NCBI GenBank assembly: GCA_903828455.1
Contig: CAIKMJ010000016.1
Location: forward strand, 1-55,892
Reading direction: 5' to 3'
From: an uncultured Acidobacteriia bacterium
GTDB lineage: Bacteria > Acidobacteriota > Terriglobia > Bryobacterales > Bryobacteraceae
DNA length: 55,892 nt
Positions 25,901 to 33,557 of this stretch are shown here, piece by piece. Within the stretch, counting starts at the first letter, position 1, and every line of letters begins with the position of its first letter. The notes beneath the pieces are model-generated. The model was given only the letters and a program-made list of their open reading frames with translations. It was not told the origin of the DNA and did no database searches. A program made the translations under genes and the position numbers.

Positions 25901-26863
25901 GCGGCTTACGAGTTGTCGCCCGTGACGCGCTGGGTGCTCGGACAGTCAGGCGGGCTGTCGGCCGACTCCGGAGTTCCTGGCGCCCCGGCGTTCGGTGTGG
26001 CCGTTTCTTCTTCGGTGGCCGGAACACTCGAATTAGGCGGAATCGGGTTTGCCGACCTCGTGAACACCAGCAGCATCGTGGCCGGGACCTACACCTTCCA
26101 CTATTACGATGAAATCAATGGAACTGCGGCAGGTGCTGTTACATTCCCCGTGTCCGCGAGCGATTCGACCATTACTTTCGGAGCCACTTACGACATCGGC
26201 ACTCTGCTGCAGATTGACCAGGAGATTGTCCAGATAACCGGGGCGAACAGCGGCGGCGGTTTCAATGTAGATCGCAATATGTTTTCATCGGGCGCTTCAA
26301 CCCATGCTGCGGGGACCGCTGTTTATCAACTGGATGCAAAAGTCGTCATCGTCCCGTTCATCAGAAACTTCTTCGGCAGCCCGGCCAGCGGCGACTGGAA
26401 ATACAGCGTGCATCTTCCGAACGTTCGGCTGGCAGCGGCAGAACTCTATATGACGAATGCCTTCGGCGCCGGCCCGGTGACCTCCAATCCATATACCGGA
26501 ACGATCGACTCGGGACTCCGGACGATGGCGGGCGGTCAATATTCGTTTCAGGTGAGTGGCTATCTTGCGATTCAGACAAATGCGGCCCCGGCGCTCATTG
26601 TGGATACGGACCATTCGGTTCGTGACGTATTCGGGATCGCCGGAACAGCGGCCACGGGCGCCGGAATTACGGCACAACTGAACCGCAACGGAGCCGCTTA
26701 CACAACAGTTACATTCAACGCCGGCGCGACCAATTCGGTGACACCTGTCGAGAGCGGCTTCGGCCTGCCCGCACTCCGGGCCGGAGATGTCCTGACGCTC
26801 GACATCACAAGCGTAGGCACCACGATTCCCGGCAGCGACCTGACCGTGATCCTCCGGCTCTGA
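22958..26863 (+). CDS. Giant tail hub/host-recognition protein
   Basis: This is a 1,301-residue protein at the tail tip. Residues 1-250 resemble lambda gpL/DUF2163: FKGLINSPDL, then four cysteines C156, C185, C207 and C214 followed by RFGG, the pattern of a [4Fe-4S] cluster-binding tail-tip protein. The central part (about 250-690) has VQVLVQGTKLLRFD and FNQFQQDSLSLSDQDD, as in tail hub (gpJ-like) proteins. From about 720 there are FN3/Ig-like modules (AATTYFYAMSAVDTDGNQSPLS, GFHVYRGVTSGFLQRIAS). A Gly/Ser-rich beta C-terminus likely binds the host. Confidence 0.7.
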   Translation: MQSAYTAKENTAGDTPLLLFTCTLSDGSQHHWSSQTVVWDGITYAGRVLRHNLFEAHMASATQVGGTPKLTFELANADSALSEIEAQIGFKGSRLLVQTVFYDLNAATASSDAVAVFKGLINSPDLVTETSFRLSAMNRMSMQRNVIPEVSVQRMCPWRFPTTAAQRLEAVDGGGRGTHSPFYRCGYSPDQTNGVGNLNGTVPFTTCAYTRADCEMRGMFSTDSSGHTTARFGGLEFVPPTILVRGAGQKALQLSAVQSNQAAYNNSVPLIYGTQWTQPPVVLSRNDGNLTRMEVLLGMGEIEGVLSVLVNGVEIPLGVQGRNMTATGWYNLVSTGARSGGFDLNFTDAHGTPQGDPYGSMAYLAVVVPNRISDGTGIPAVQVLVQGTKLLRFDNSGTSLGTAFSANPAWVLLDILLRTGFELSEIDVTSFALAAAYADQLLTVDDPVGGNTQLPRFECNFAMNYPDSAGDVIRGIRNNSRMYLVLNSAGLVEVRVENAFALQQPVKPAASNSAEPFNGGWPAYEFDARSIARTNDGASTVRLTTKGASDTANRLTIEFQDRFNQFQQDSLSLSDQDDELLCSQTVAAAWDAVGISSFNQAARMLLLGLNRGLQGNLFIEFQTSVKALGLMPGDLITVTYAKENLQRTPFRITQVKPGASFRTVTISAQLHNDAWYSDSVTGIIGGRGRQTGVTSGLPAPVAGVTADADGLLQLGITEAEVSGGNGATQVELAVSFTAPSGTPGTLPSPLMSLATMVSSSGGTLAAATTYFYAMSAVDTDGNQSPLSFIAQATTPAGSSTNTVTLSGIALPSGTAGFHVYRGVTSGFLQRIASAVPPSPTFTDSGFTAQAVLPPDPNFDHVNMYWRWELLPEASASIHSATTIGNSTLQLPVNGYTNAVVRITRGTGAGQEQLIVSNTATTLTTAATWAVAPDTTSYFTIAETSWRTGARGFTSPIRIDVPERIGSGVELCARAANAANDEAAYELSPVTRWVLGQSGGLSADSGVPGAPAFGVAVSSSVAGTLELGGIGFADLVNTSSIVAGTYTFHYYDEINGTAAGAVTFPVSASDSTITFGATYDIGTLLQIDQEIVQITGANSGGGFNVDRNMFSSGASTHAAGTAVYQLDAKVVIVPFIRNFFGSPASGDWKYSVHLPNVRLAAAELYMTNAFGAGPVTSNPYTGTIDSGLRTMAGGQYSFQVSGYLAIQTNAAPALIVDTDHSVRDVFGIAGTAATGAGITAQLNRNGAAYTTVTFNAGATNSVTPVESGFGLPALRAGDVLTLDITSVGTTIPGSDLTVILRL

Positions 26864-26915
26864 GGTCATTGGCGGCGTTACAGCAAGCCGCAGCACTGCC
26901 CGGTACACTGATTGT

Positions 26916-28145
26916 TTGCTGCTGGTTCAGAACGTATCGAAACTCTATCGCCTTTATCGGACTCCGTTCGACCGGATTCGGGAGTTGAATCCGCTGCGGA
27001 AGAGTCCGCTGCACACAGACTTCTGGGCGCTGCGCGATATCTCGTTCAGCGTTGAGCGCGGTGAAGTGGTCAGCCTGGTCGGGCCGAATGGGTGCGGCAA
27101 GAGCACGCTGCTTCAGGTGATCAGCGGAATTCTGCAGCCCACCACCGGGCGAGTGGTGACGCGCGGGCGAGTAGCTGCTTTGCTGGAATTGGGAGCGGGA
27201 TTCAATCCGGATTTTTCCGGCCGGGAAAATGTCTTTATCAATGGCGAGATCATGGGAATCAGCCGCGCCGAAATGGAGCGGAACCTCCCGCTGATCGAGG
27301 CGTTTGCCGAAATCGGCGAATTCATTCACCGCCCGGTCAAGGAATATTCGAGTGGCATGTACGTCCGGCTGGCGTTCTCGACCGCCATTCACGTCAATCC
27401 CGACATCCTCATCGTGGACGAAGCTCTGGCCGTGGGCGATGCCGTGTTCGCCAACCGCTGCATTCGTAAATTTGAGGAACTGCGCGAAAGGAAGACCACC
27501 GTGCTGTTTGTCTCGCACGACCTCGGGCTGGTCAAGCAGCTTTCCAACCGCGCCATTTTTCTGCTGAACGGGCGCATGGAGGCCGAGGGCGAACCCAAGC
27601 ATGTGATCGATAAGTATATCGGCGTCGTACTGGAGCGCCAGAAGGCATTTCAGCAGTCCGACCGGAAGGAACATCCGACAGCTTCCAACCGCCATGGCGA
27701 TGGTTCGAGCCAGATCCTCGACGTGACGCTGATCGATCAGGCCGGGCGGCCTTGCGGCGTCGTTTCAAGCGGCGAACGCGTAACCATCCGGATTCGGACC
27801 GTCTTCCGCCAGAAGATGGATGAGCCGATGGTCGGAATTCTCATTCGTAACCGCATCGGCATGGAGATTTACGGGACGAATACGCGGATCGAGCAGGTCG
27901 ATCTGGGAAGCTACGAGGCCGGCGAAGAGCTCGACATCGAATTTCAGTTTGAATGCTGGCTGACACCGCAGCATTACACGATCACGGTCGCAACACAATA
28001 CGCGGACGGCTCAAGCCACGACTGGCTCGATGACGTGATTTCCTTCGAGGTCCTCGCCCAGCGTCAGGCGGCCGGCGTCGCAGATCTGCGGGCGCGCATC
28101 GAATGGCGGAAGACAAAGCCCGATGAAAACGCGGCTCAGTCTTAA
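26916..28145 (+). CDS. Polysaccharide ABC transporter ATP-binding protein, Wzt-like
   Basis: This 409-residue ATPase has an N-terminal nucleotide-binding domain with Walker A GPNGCGKST (56-64), a signature SSGM (145-148), Walker B ILIVDE (E169) and switch H201. The YRLYRTP and ELGAGFNPDFSGREN stretches are diagnostic of the Wzt/TagH group that exports O-antigen or teichoic-acid chains. Residues about 260-400 form a separate beta-sandwich like the carbohydrate-binding domain of Wzt. The start is TTG 26916. No partner permease is in the window. It lies just downstream of the phage hub. Confidence 0.82.
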   Translation: MLLVQNVSKLYRLYRTPFDRIRELNPLRKSPLHTDFWALRDISFSVERGEVVSLVGPNGCGKSTLLQVISGILQPTTGRVVTRGRVAALLELGAGFNPDFSGRENVFINGEIMGISRAEMERNLPLIEAFAEIGEFIHRPVKEYSSGMYVRLAFSTAIHVNPDILIVDEALAVGDAVFANRCIRKFEELRERKTTVLFVSHDLGLVKQLSNRAIFLLNGRMEAEGEPKHVIDKYIGVVLERQKAFQQSDRKEHPTASNRHGDGSSQILDVTLIDQAGRPCGVVSSGERVTIRIRTVFRQKMDEPMVGILIRNRIGMEIYGTNTRIEQVDLGSYEAGEELDIEFQFECWLTPQHYTITVATQYADGSSHDWLDDVISFEVLAQRQAAGVADLRARIEWRKTKPDENAAQS

Positions 28146-28434
28146 AGTCCGGGCGGGGGCTCCGGTGACGAAGTTCGCGGGCGAGTACGGCGACGGATGG
28201 AAACTCCACGTCGCCGCGCCGCCGGTGGACGGCAAAGCCAACGACGCGATCGTGCGATTTCTGGCGCGCCTCGCAGGTATCGCGGCCGCCGATGTGCGGA
28301 TCGTAAGCGGCGCTTCGGCCAGCACAAAGATTGTGGAATTCGAGGGGCTCGATGCGGCCACGCTCCAACGCGCTATCCTCGAATCGCATGGACGTCCAAC
28401 GGATACAGGAAGCGCTCCGGCGCGAAAAGCTTGA
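28123..28434 (+). CDS. DUF167/YggU family protein
   Basis: This small basic protein (103 residues) has the family pattern LSLKVRAGA, then the conserved VAAPPVDGKANDAIVRFLARL loop-helix and VRIVSGASASTKIVEFEG. The structure class is an alpha/beta fold with a conserved groove; its role is not known, though genes of this group often lie near cell-envelope or division genes. It begins inside the end of the Wzt-like gene and overlaps the following peptidase gene, so all three appear co-translated. Confidence 0.82.
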   Translation: MKTRLSLKVRAGAPVTKFAGEYGDGWKLHVAAPPVDGKANDAIVRFLARLAGIAAADVRIVSGASASTKIVEFEGLDAATLQRAILESHGRPTDTGSAPARKA

Positions 28435-29551
28435 CGGCTGGCTGTTTTTCGATCACCATCACCGCGACCCGCTGGCTTACCGGATTCTGGGCCTGAACCC
28501 GGCGTTGCACGTCACGCGACGCTGGTATTATCTGATCCCGGCGAAGGGCGATCCTCGCGGGCTGGTGCATCGCATCGAGCGCGGCGTTCTGGATGCCTTA
28601 TCCGGCAACAAGGCTCGTTACTCCACATGGCAGGAACAACAGACCGGCCTTGAAGCGCTTCTCAGCGGGACGAAGCGAATCGCCATGCAGTATTCTCCCC
28701 GTTGCGCCGTTCCCTATGTCGCGATGGTGGACGCAGGCACGGTGGAAGCCATCCGCGCCACGGGTGTTGACGTGGTGACGTCGGCGGAACTGATTCAGGA
28801 ATTCGAAGCACTGCTTACCGCATCTCAGTTCGAGTCTCACCTCGAAGCGGGCCGCATCGTCGACCGCATCTGCGCCGGTGCATTCCGCTTCATCGGCGAC
28901 CGCATCAGTTCGGTTGTAAGTGAAATTGAAGTGCAGGAATGGCTGCTGGGCGAATTTCGCAACGCCGGACTAATCACCGACAGCGGGCCGATTGTCGGCG
29001 TCAATGCCCATTCGGGCGATCCGCACTATGAGCCCACGCGCGAGACGAGCCTCGCCATCCATCAGGGGGATTTTGTCTTGCTCGACATGTGGGCGAAGTT
29101 CGACCGCCCCGAAGCCGTTTATTACGACATCACCTGGACGGGCTTCTGCGGCGAGGCTCCCGAGCGCGTGAAGGAAGTATTCGGCATTGTGCGCGACGCG
29201 CGGGACAGAGCAGTGAAAACAGTAGCGGCAGCGGTCGCAGCTTCCCGCGAACTTCGTGGGTTCGAAGTGGACGATGCCGCACGCGGCCACATTCAGGCGC
29301 ACGGTTTTGGCGACTTTTTCGTACACCGTACCGGCCATTCCATCGGCACAGAAGTTCACGGCACGGGCGCGAACATGGATAACTTCGAGACGCACGACGA
29401 TCGGCGCATTCTGCCAGGATCGCTCTTTTCTGTCGAACCCGGCATTTATCTGCCGGACTTCGGAGTTCGCTCCGAAGTAAATGTCTTTGTGAAACACAAC
29501 TCAGCCGGAACGACCGGCGCCGTACAGCGCGAATTGGTGCGAATTGGTTAA
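28388..29551 (+). CDS. M24 family aminopeptidase (Xaa-Pro peptidase-like)
   Basis: This 387-residue protein has an N-terminal creatinase-like domain (about 1-160) and a C-terminal pita-bread catalytic domain. Metal ligands are seen in LLDMWAK and YYDITWTGF (two Asp), GHSIGTEVHG (His), FSVEPGIYL (Glu) and RSEVNVFV (Glu). The expected first ligand segment reads DMWAKFD, a variation on the usual DxG(A). I start at ATG 28388 because the longer ATG 28331 start adds 19 residues that overlap YggU. It converges on the multicopper oxidase gene with only three bases between stops. Confidence 0.8.
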   Translation: MDVQRIQEALRREKLDGWLFFDHHHRDPLAYRILGLNPALHVTRRWYYLIPAKGDPRGLVHRIERGVLDALSGNKARYSTWQEQQTGLEALLSGTKRIAMQYSPRCAVPYVAMVDAGTVEAIRATGVDVVTSAELIQEFEALLTASQFESHLEAGRIVDRICAGAFRFIGDRISSVVSEIEVQEWLLGEFRNAGLITDSGPIVGVNAHSGDPHYEPTRETSLAIHQGDFVLLDMWAKFDRPEAVYYDITWTGFCGEAPERVKEVFGIVRDARDRAVKTVAAAVAASRELRGFEVDDAARGHIQAHGFGDFFVHRTGHSIGTEVHGTGANMDNFETHDDRRILPGSLFSVEPGIYLPDFGVRSEVNVFVKHNSAGTTGAVQRELVRIG

Positions 29552-29554
29552 GCG

Positions 29555-32500
29555 CTAAGGCACAACCAGAAACTGACCCATCATGCCCCCGTCTTCGTGA
29601 TCGGAAAAGTGGCAATGATACATGTACGGATTGACGGGATCGGCAAAATCGGTAAACTTCGCAACAAAGGTTACTGACTGCCCGAGGGGCACCTCAACGG
29701 TGTCCTTCCAACCCTGCTCATAGGCGCCTACGGGCCCCGAACTCCGCGAAACGATCTTAAACTGCACATCGTGGATATGGAAAGCGTGACTGAAGGTCGG
29801 GCCGTTGACAATGGTCCACGCTTCCGTAGTGCCGAGCGACACCGTCTGGCCGATCGCCGCCATCGCGTAGGACTGGTTGTCGAACGTGAAGGGCGTACCC
29901 GGGCCTTTATCGGTAATGTGAATCGTCCGTGTCCTGGTAGCATCGGCGAGCGTGAGATAAGTGTTATTCACCAGCGTTTTTGGCAGGCTGGTGACCGCGT
30001 TGCCGGTCGGCGCAATCACATTGATGTGCAGAACATTGAACGTCGTATTGTTCAGCAGGCTGCCAAACGTTCCGTTTGTCCCGGGTTCGCCGCCGGGAAA
30101 GCCGAAGTACTGTCCGCCGTTGAACGACAGCAGGTTGAGCTGACTTCCCGGCGTATCTTTTGTGAGGTCGACCAGAATCTCTACCCGCTCTCCGGCGAAC
30201 ATGACAAGTCTCGTGACCGGCACCGGCGCATTTAACAAGCCGCCGTCGTTCCCGATTACGTAAAACGTTCGGTTATCGCTGAATCCGAAGTTATAGGCTC
30301 TCTCGATCTCGGCATTTAGTAACCGGAGCCGCACGAACTGCGCCGGCAGAGTAACCTGGGCGTTCATCGTTCCGTTAGTCAGCATATAGTCGCCGTATAC
30401 GGTAACCGATGCGTTGGTATTGAACTGATTTCCGCCCGGCAGAAAACGGCGGCTGGTGAAGACGAGCGGAATATCGTCAATGCCATAGTTTCGCGGCAAA
30501 GGCAGCGCCGCTTCCACCGGGTCTTTGATGATGATGAAGCCTCCCGCGCCATAGCTGATCTGCTCGGCGGTGGTTTCGTGCATATGGGGGTGGTACCAGT
30601 ATGTCGACGCGTTATTCGCCACCTGAAAGGATGGCGACCACGTCTCGCCCGGCGCGATTGGCTGATGGGGACCGCCATCCATCACGGCAGGAATGTGGAA
30701 GCCGTGCCAGTGCGTCGTCGTTTCTTCGGTGAGCGCATTGGTCACATTCATCTGAACAAAGTCGCCCTGATTCATGATCAGCGTCGGCCCCCAAAAGCCG
30801 GCGCCGTTGTAGCTGTAAGTATTGGTCGCCGCGCCGGGCCGCAGTTGCCGGCTTCCCTGCCCCAGCGTAAGATTGAAGGTCGTTCCCGTGATTGTGTCCG
30901 GGATCCAGAGCGTCGTGTAAGTGGATGACACATTGAGCGCCGGCGTGACGCCGACTCCCGCCGACGGAGCGCCTGAACCCGCGCCATTCGTCGCCGCCAC
31001 CGCGCAGGAGTAAGTTGTCCCGTTGACGAGCCCGGTTACAAGAAAAGGGCTGCCCGCACCCGTGCCGGTCTTTGACACGGAGCCTGCCGTACACGTGGCG
31101 GTGTAGCCGGTAACGGGCGAGCCGCCGGCGGATGCGGGCGCGGTGAAGGCAATCGTCGCGTACGCGTTGCCGGCGGTGGCGCTGACGTTGGTTGGCACGC
31201 CGGGAACTCCGCCGGCCGCGGGTATCACGATTACACTCGCGGAGGCCGTACTGGTTCCGGCTGAGTTTGTCGCAGTTAGAACGCAGTTATAGGTGGTGCC
31301 GTTCGTGAGGCCGGTCACGACAACGGGGCTGCTTGCCGACGTACCGATAGCCGTGGCGCCGCCGCCGGCGCAGGTTGCGGTGTATCCCGTGATCGCCGCA
31401 CCACCGTTGCTGACCGGCGTGGCGAACGAGATACTCACGCTGCCGTTCCCGGCTGACGAAAGCAGATCCTCGGGCGCGCCCGGTGCCGCGGCCACCGGAG
31501 TAACAGCAATCGCTGCCGACGTGGTTCCTGTCCCGGCGTAGTTGGTGGCGAAGACAACACACGTGTAAGTCGTGCTGGCCGATAGCCCGTAGACTACGAC
31601 CGGACTGCCAGTGGAAATGCCGGTAGCAACCGCGCTTGCGCCGCCGCATTGCGCAGTGTATCCGATAATCTCCGTGGTTCCGGCCGAAGCAGGCGGGCTG
31701 AACGAGATGCTCACGCTGCCACCGCCAACTTTAGAAGTCAGGTTGGTCGGAGCACCGGGCGAACCAGGTGCGCCCGGCGTCCCCGGAGCCACCGTCTGGA
31801 TTGTCGAACCACTAATCGGAAGATAGAGGGACTGCAGCGCGACCGGGCTTCCGTTCAAAGCGAACTGCACGAGAGCATCGCCGGCCTGCAGGTTCGCCGG
31901 CACCACCACGTTGAATTGATAAAGAGCGACCGCGCCCGGCGCGAGTCCGGCGTACTGAACAGTCGCCGTGGCGCCACCGATTGTGATGCTGAAGGAACTC
32001 GCCAGTGCGTTCTGGCCGCTCGCAACCGCCCCGCCCACCGGAGGCGATTTCACTGAGCCAAAGCCGATTCCGTAGAGGGTCAGGATTTCGCCGGCCACCG
32101 CGGGGGCGGCTGGTACGTTCGGCACGCTGCCGTTTCCGACATACGATCCGCTGGAACTATGGATAGCAGTCACGTACTGTTTCCCGTTCACCAGAAACGA
32201 CGCGGGAGCCAGCAGACCGGGCTGCTGCGGGCGGATCGCGATCGTGGCCGCGGCGCTCGACTGCCCCTGATAGCTCACCACAACCGGAATCGGGCCCGAG
32301 GAAATTGAATCGGGAAGATTGACGTTGATCTGGCCGGGACTTACGTAACTGATATAGCCGGCCGCACCGCCGATTGTGACTGAGACGCCATCGAGCGCGG
32401 TCGGTGCGGCCGAGCCGTTAAAGTCGCTCGTTGCCCACGCTCTGGTGGTGCCGGCGAGATTCGAGCCATAGATTTCGATCCACGAACCCGGAGACGCCAC

Positions 32501-32629
32501 CGCGGCGTAGCCGCCGAAGGCGCCGGCGGTCGTGATGTGGTCGATTGACGGAGCGGCAGCGGCCTGCGCGATTCCCGCCGCGAGTAACCCCGCTGCGAGC
32601 AAAGCGAAACGACTCTTCGTGATCTTCAT
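29555..32629 (-). CDS. Secreted multicopper oxidase with N-terminal TIGR03437-like and FN3 domains
   Basis: This 1,024-residue exported protein has, after a signal peptide (1-25): a Solibacter-type IPT/TIGR03437-like region (about 30-300, IYGSNLAGTT, YVSPGQINVNLP); three FN3 domains with PGAPTNL/PGAPEDL/PGVPTNV starts (about 315-590); and a multicopper oxidase of about 430 residues. All copper motifs are present: HWHGFH, WYHPHMH, HAFHIHD and YHCHFSDHEDGGMM, giving type 1, 2 and 3 sites. It is probably CueO/bilirubin-oxidase-like in activity, oxidising phenols or metal ions. ATG 32629 is the likely start. Confidence 0.85.
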   Translation of the reverse strand: MKITKSRFALLAAGLLAAGIAQAAAAPSIDHITTAGAFGGYAAVASPGSWIEIYGSNLAGTTRAWATSDFNGSAAPTALDGVSVTIGGAAGYISYVSPGQINVNLPDSISSGPIPVVVSYQGQSSAAATIAIRPQQPGLLAPASFLVNGKQYVTAIHSSSGSYVGNGSVPNVPAAPAVAGEILTLYGIGFGSVKSPPVGGAVASGQNALASSFSITIGGATATVQYAGLAPGAVALYQFNVVVPANLQAGDALVQFALNGSPVALQSLYLPISGSTIQTVAPGTPGAPGSPGAPTNLTSKVGGGSVSISFSPPASAGTTEIIGYTAQCGGASAVATGISTGSPVVVYGLSASTTYTCVVFATNYAGTGTTSAAIAVTPVAAAPGAPEDLLSSAGNGSVSISFATPVSNGGAAITGYTATCAGGGATAIGTSASSPVVVTGLTNGTTYNCVLTATNSAGTSTASASVIVIPAAGGVPGVPTNVSATAGNAYATIAFTAPASAGGSPVTGYTATCTAGSVSKTGTGAGSPFLVTGLVNGTTYSCAVAATNGAGSGAPSAGVGVTPALNVSSTYTTLWIPDTITGTTFNLTLGQGSRQLRPGAATNTYSYNGAGFWGPTLIMNQGDFVQMNVTNALTEETTTHWHGFHIPAVMDGGPHQPIAPGETWSPSFQVANNASTYWYHPHMHETTAEQISYGAGGFIIIKDPVEAALPLPRNYGIDDIPLVFTSRRFLPGGNQFNTNASVTVYGDYMLTNGTMNAQVTLPAQFVRLRLLNAEIERAYNFGFSDNRTFYVIGNDGGLLNAPVPVTRLVMFAGERVEILVDLTKDTPGSQLNLLSFNGGQYFGFPGGEPGTNGTFGSLLNNTTFNVLHINVIAPTGNAVTSLPKTLVNNTYLTLADATRTRTIHITDKGPGTPFTFDNQSYAMAAIGQTVSLGTTEAWTIVNGPTFSHAFHIHDVQFKIVSRSSGPVGAYEQGWKDTVEVPLGQSVTFVAKFTDFADPVNPYMYHCHFSDHEDGGMMGQFLVVP

Positions 32630-32654
32630 GCGGAAAAGCCTCGCGTTCGGAAAA

Positions 32655-33377
32655 CTATAGCAATTGGGCGGCACGCTGGAAGACGGCATCGAGCATCTCC
32701 TGCGTCAGCTTGCCGGTTGAAGTGTTCTGCCGGCTGGGATGATAGGAACACAAGAGCGACGGCTGAACCGGATAGAGAATATTGTGGCCGAACCGGTAAT
32801 CGGCCAGCCGCGCCACCTCGCCCCGCTGTTTCATTATCCCCAGATACGCATCCATCGCCACCTTCCCCAGCGCCACCACCACGCGCAGGTTCGTCAACAA
32901 CTGCAGCTCGCGTTCGAGCCAGGCGCGGCAGTTGAGCAACTCTTCGCGCGAGGGTTTATTATCCGGGGGCGCGCAGCGGGCTGCGTTGGTGATCCACGCG
33001 TCACGAAGCACCAGTCCGTCGCACCGGTCCGCGCTGGTCGGTTGCGAGGCAAAGCCGGCCCGGTGCAGCGCGCGGTACAGGTAGTCTCCCGAGCTGTCCC
33101 CTGTGAACATACGGCCCGTGCGATTGGCGCCGTGCGCGCCGGGAGCAAGCCCGAGGATCAGAAGCCGGGCCGCGGGGTCGCCAAAGGAGGGCACGGGTTT
33201 TCCCCAGTAGTCCTCGTCCCGGTAGGCGCGGCGCTTCACCTGCGCCACTTCCCGGCAATGCCCGATGAGTCGCGGGCAACGGTTGCAGGCGGCGACACGG
33301 CGGTTCAATTCGTCGAGCGTGGCGGGCAGCGGGCGGAGCTTTGACACGGCTAAGAAAACTTTATCGCGCAACCTCAT
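32655..33377 (-). CDS. Uracil-DNA glycosylase, family 5 (UdgB-like)
   Basis: This 240-residue base-excision repair enzyme removes uracil or other deaminated bases from DNA. The catalytic motif GLAPGAHGANRTGRMFTGD is diagnostic of family 5 rather than family 4, since the usual activating Asp/Asn in GE(E/Q)PG is replaced. C31 and C34 begin an Fe-S cluster motif (AACNRCPRL), with later Cys in ARCAPP and LNCRAW. Motif 2 near the C-terminus reads SYHPSRQN. Start at 33377 gives the expected N-terminus. It follows the MCO gene on the same strand. Confidence 0.88.
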   Translation of the reverse strand: MRLRDKVFLAVSKLRPLPATLDELNRRVAACNRCPRLIGHCREVAQVKRRAYRDEDYWGKPVPSFGDPAARLLILGLAPGAHGANRTGRMFTGDSSGDYLYRALHRAGFASQPTSADRCDGLVLRDAWITNAARCAPPDNKPSREELLNCRAWLERELQLLTNLRVVVALGKVAMDAYLGIMKQRGEVARLADYRFGHNILYPVQPSLLCSYHPSRQNTSTGKLTQEMLDAVFQRAAQLL

Positions 33378-33429
33378 TTTTCCCGCTCAGTCAGCCGATT
33401 TAGACAGTAGAAATGAGGTCAAAATTCGA

Positions 33430-33458
33430 TTGACCGTGGCGCTGGAAAGTTACAGAAT
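33430..33458 (+). promoter_or_regulatory. Candidate sigma-70-like promoter for the PBP gene
   Basis: TTGACC (33430-33435) and CAGAAT (33453-33458) are 17 bases apart, about 100 bases upstream of ATG 33558 and divergent from the UDG gene. Confidence 0.4.
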
Positions 33459-33557
33459 AGGAAAGTCCGGCTGCTCCCCGGAATGCAGTTTGCGTCGATA
33501 ATGCCCGGCCTCGCCAGTGGCCGATATGCTCAGCTCTCTTCCGCGACTCAGGTATTG

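Larger units (their letters stand above)
12872..26863 (+). mobile_element. Compact phage-derived morphogenesis cluster (GTA-like or defective prophage)
   Basis: About 14 kb of co-directional, tightly spaced genes encode a whole siphovirus-like particle in canonical order: terminase, portal, scaffold, capsid, connector, tail terminator, tail tube, chaperone with frameshift, tape measure, distal tail, hub. I find no integrase, repressor, replication, head-maturation protease or endolysin/holin gene, and no tRNA or clear att repeats at the edges. Genes are intact and translation signals are kept. Size and content resemble gene transfer agents such as that of Rhodobacter. A recently trimmed prophage is the main alternative. 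Confidence 0.75.

Noticed and set aside
12872-26863. Intact temperate prophage
   Set aside because: No integrase, repressor, replication or lysis gene and no tRNA/att boundary were found in or next to the block; an intact prophage would need these.
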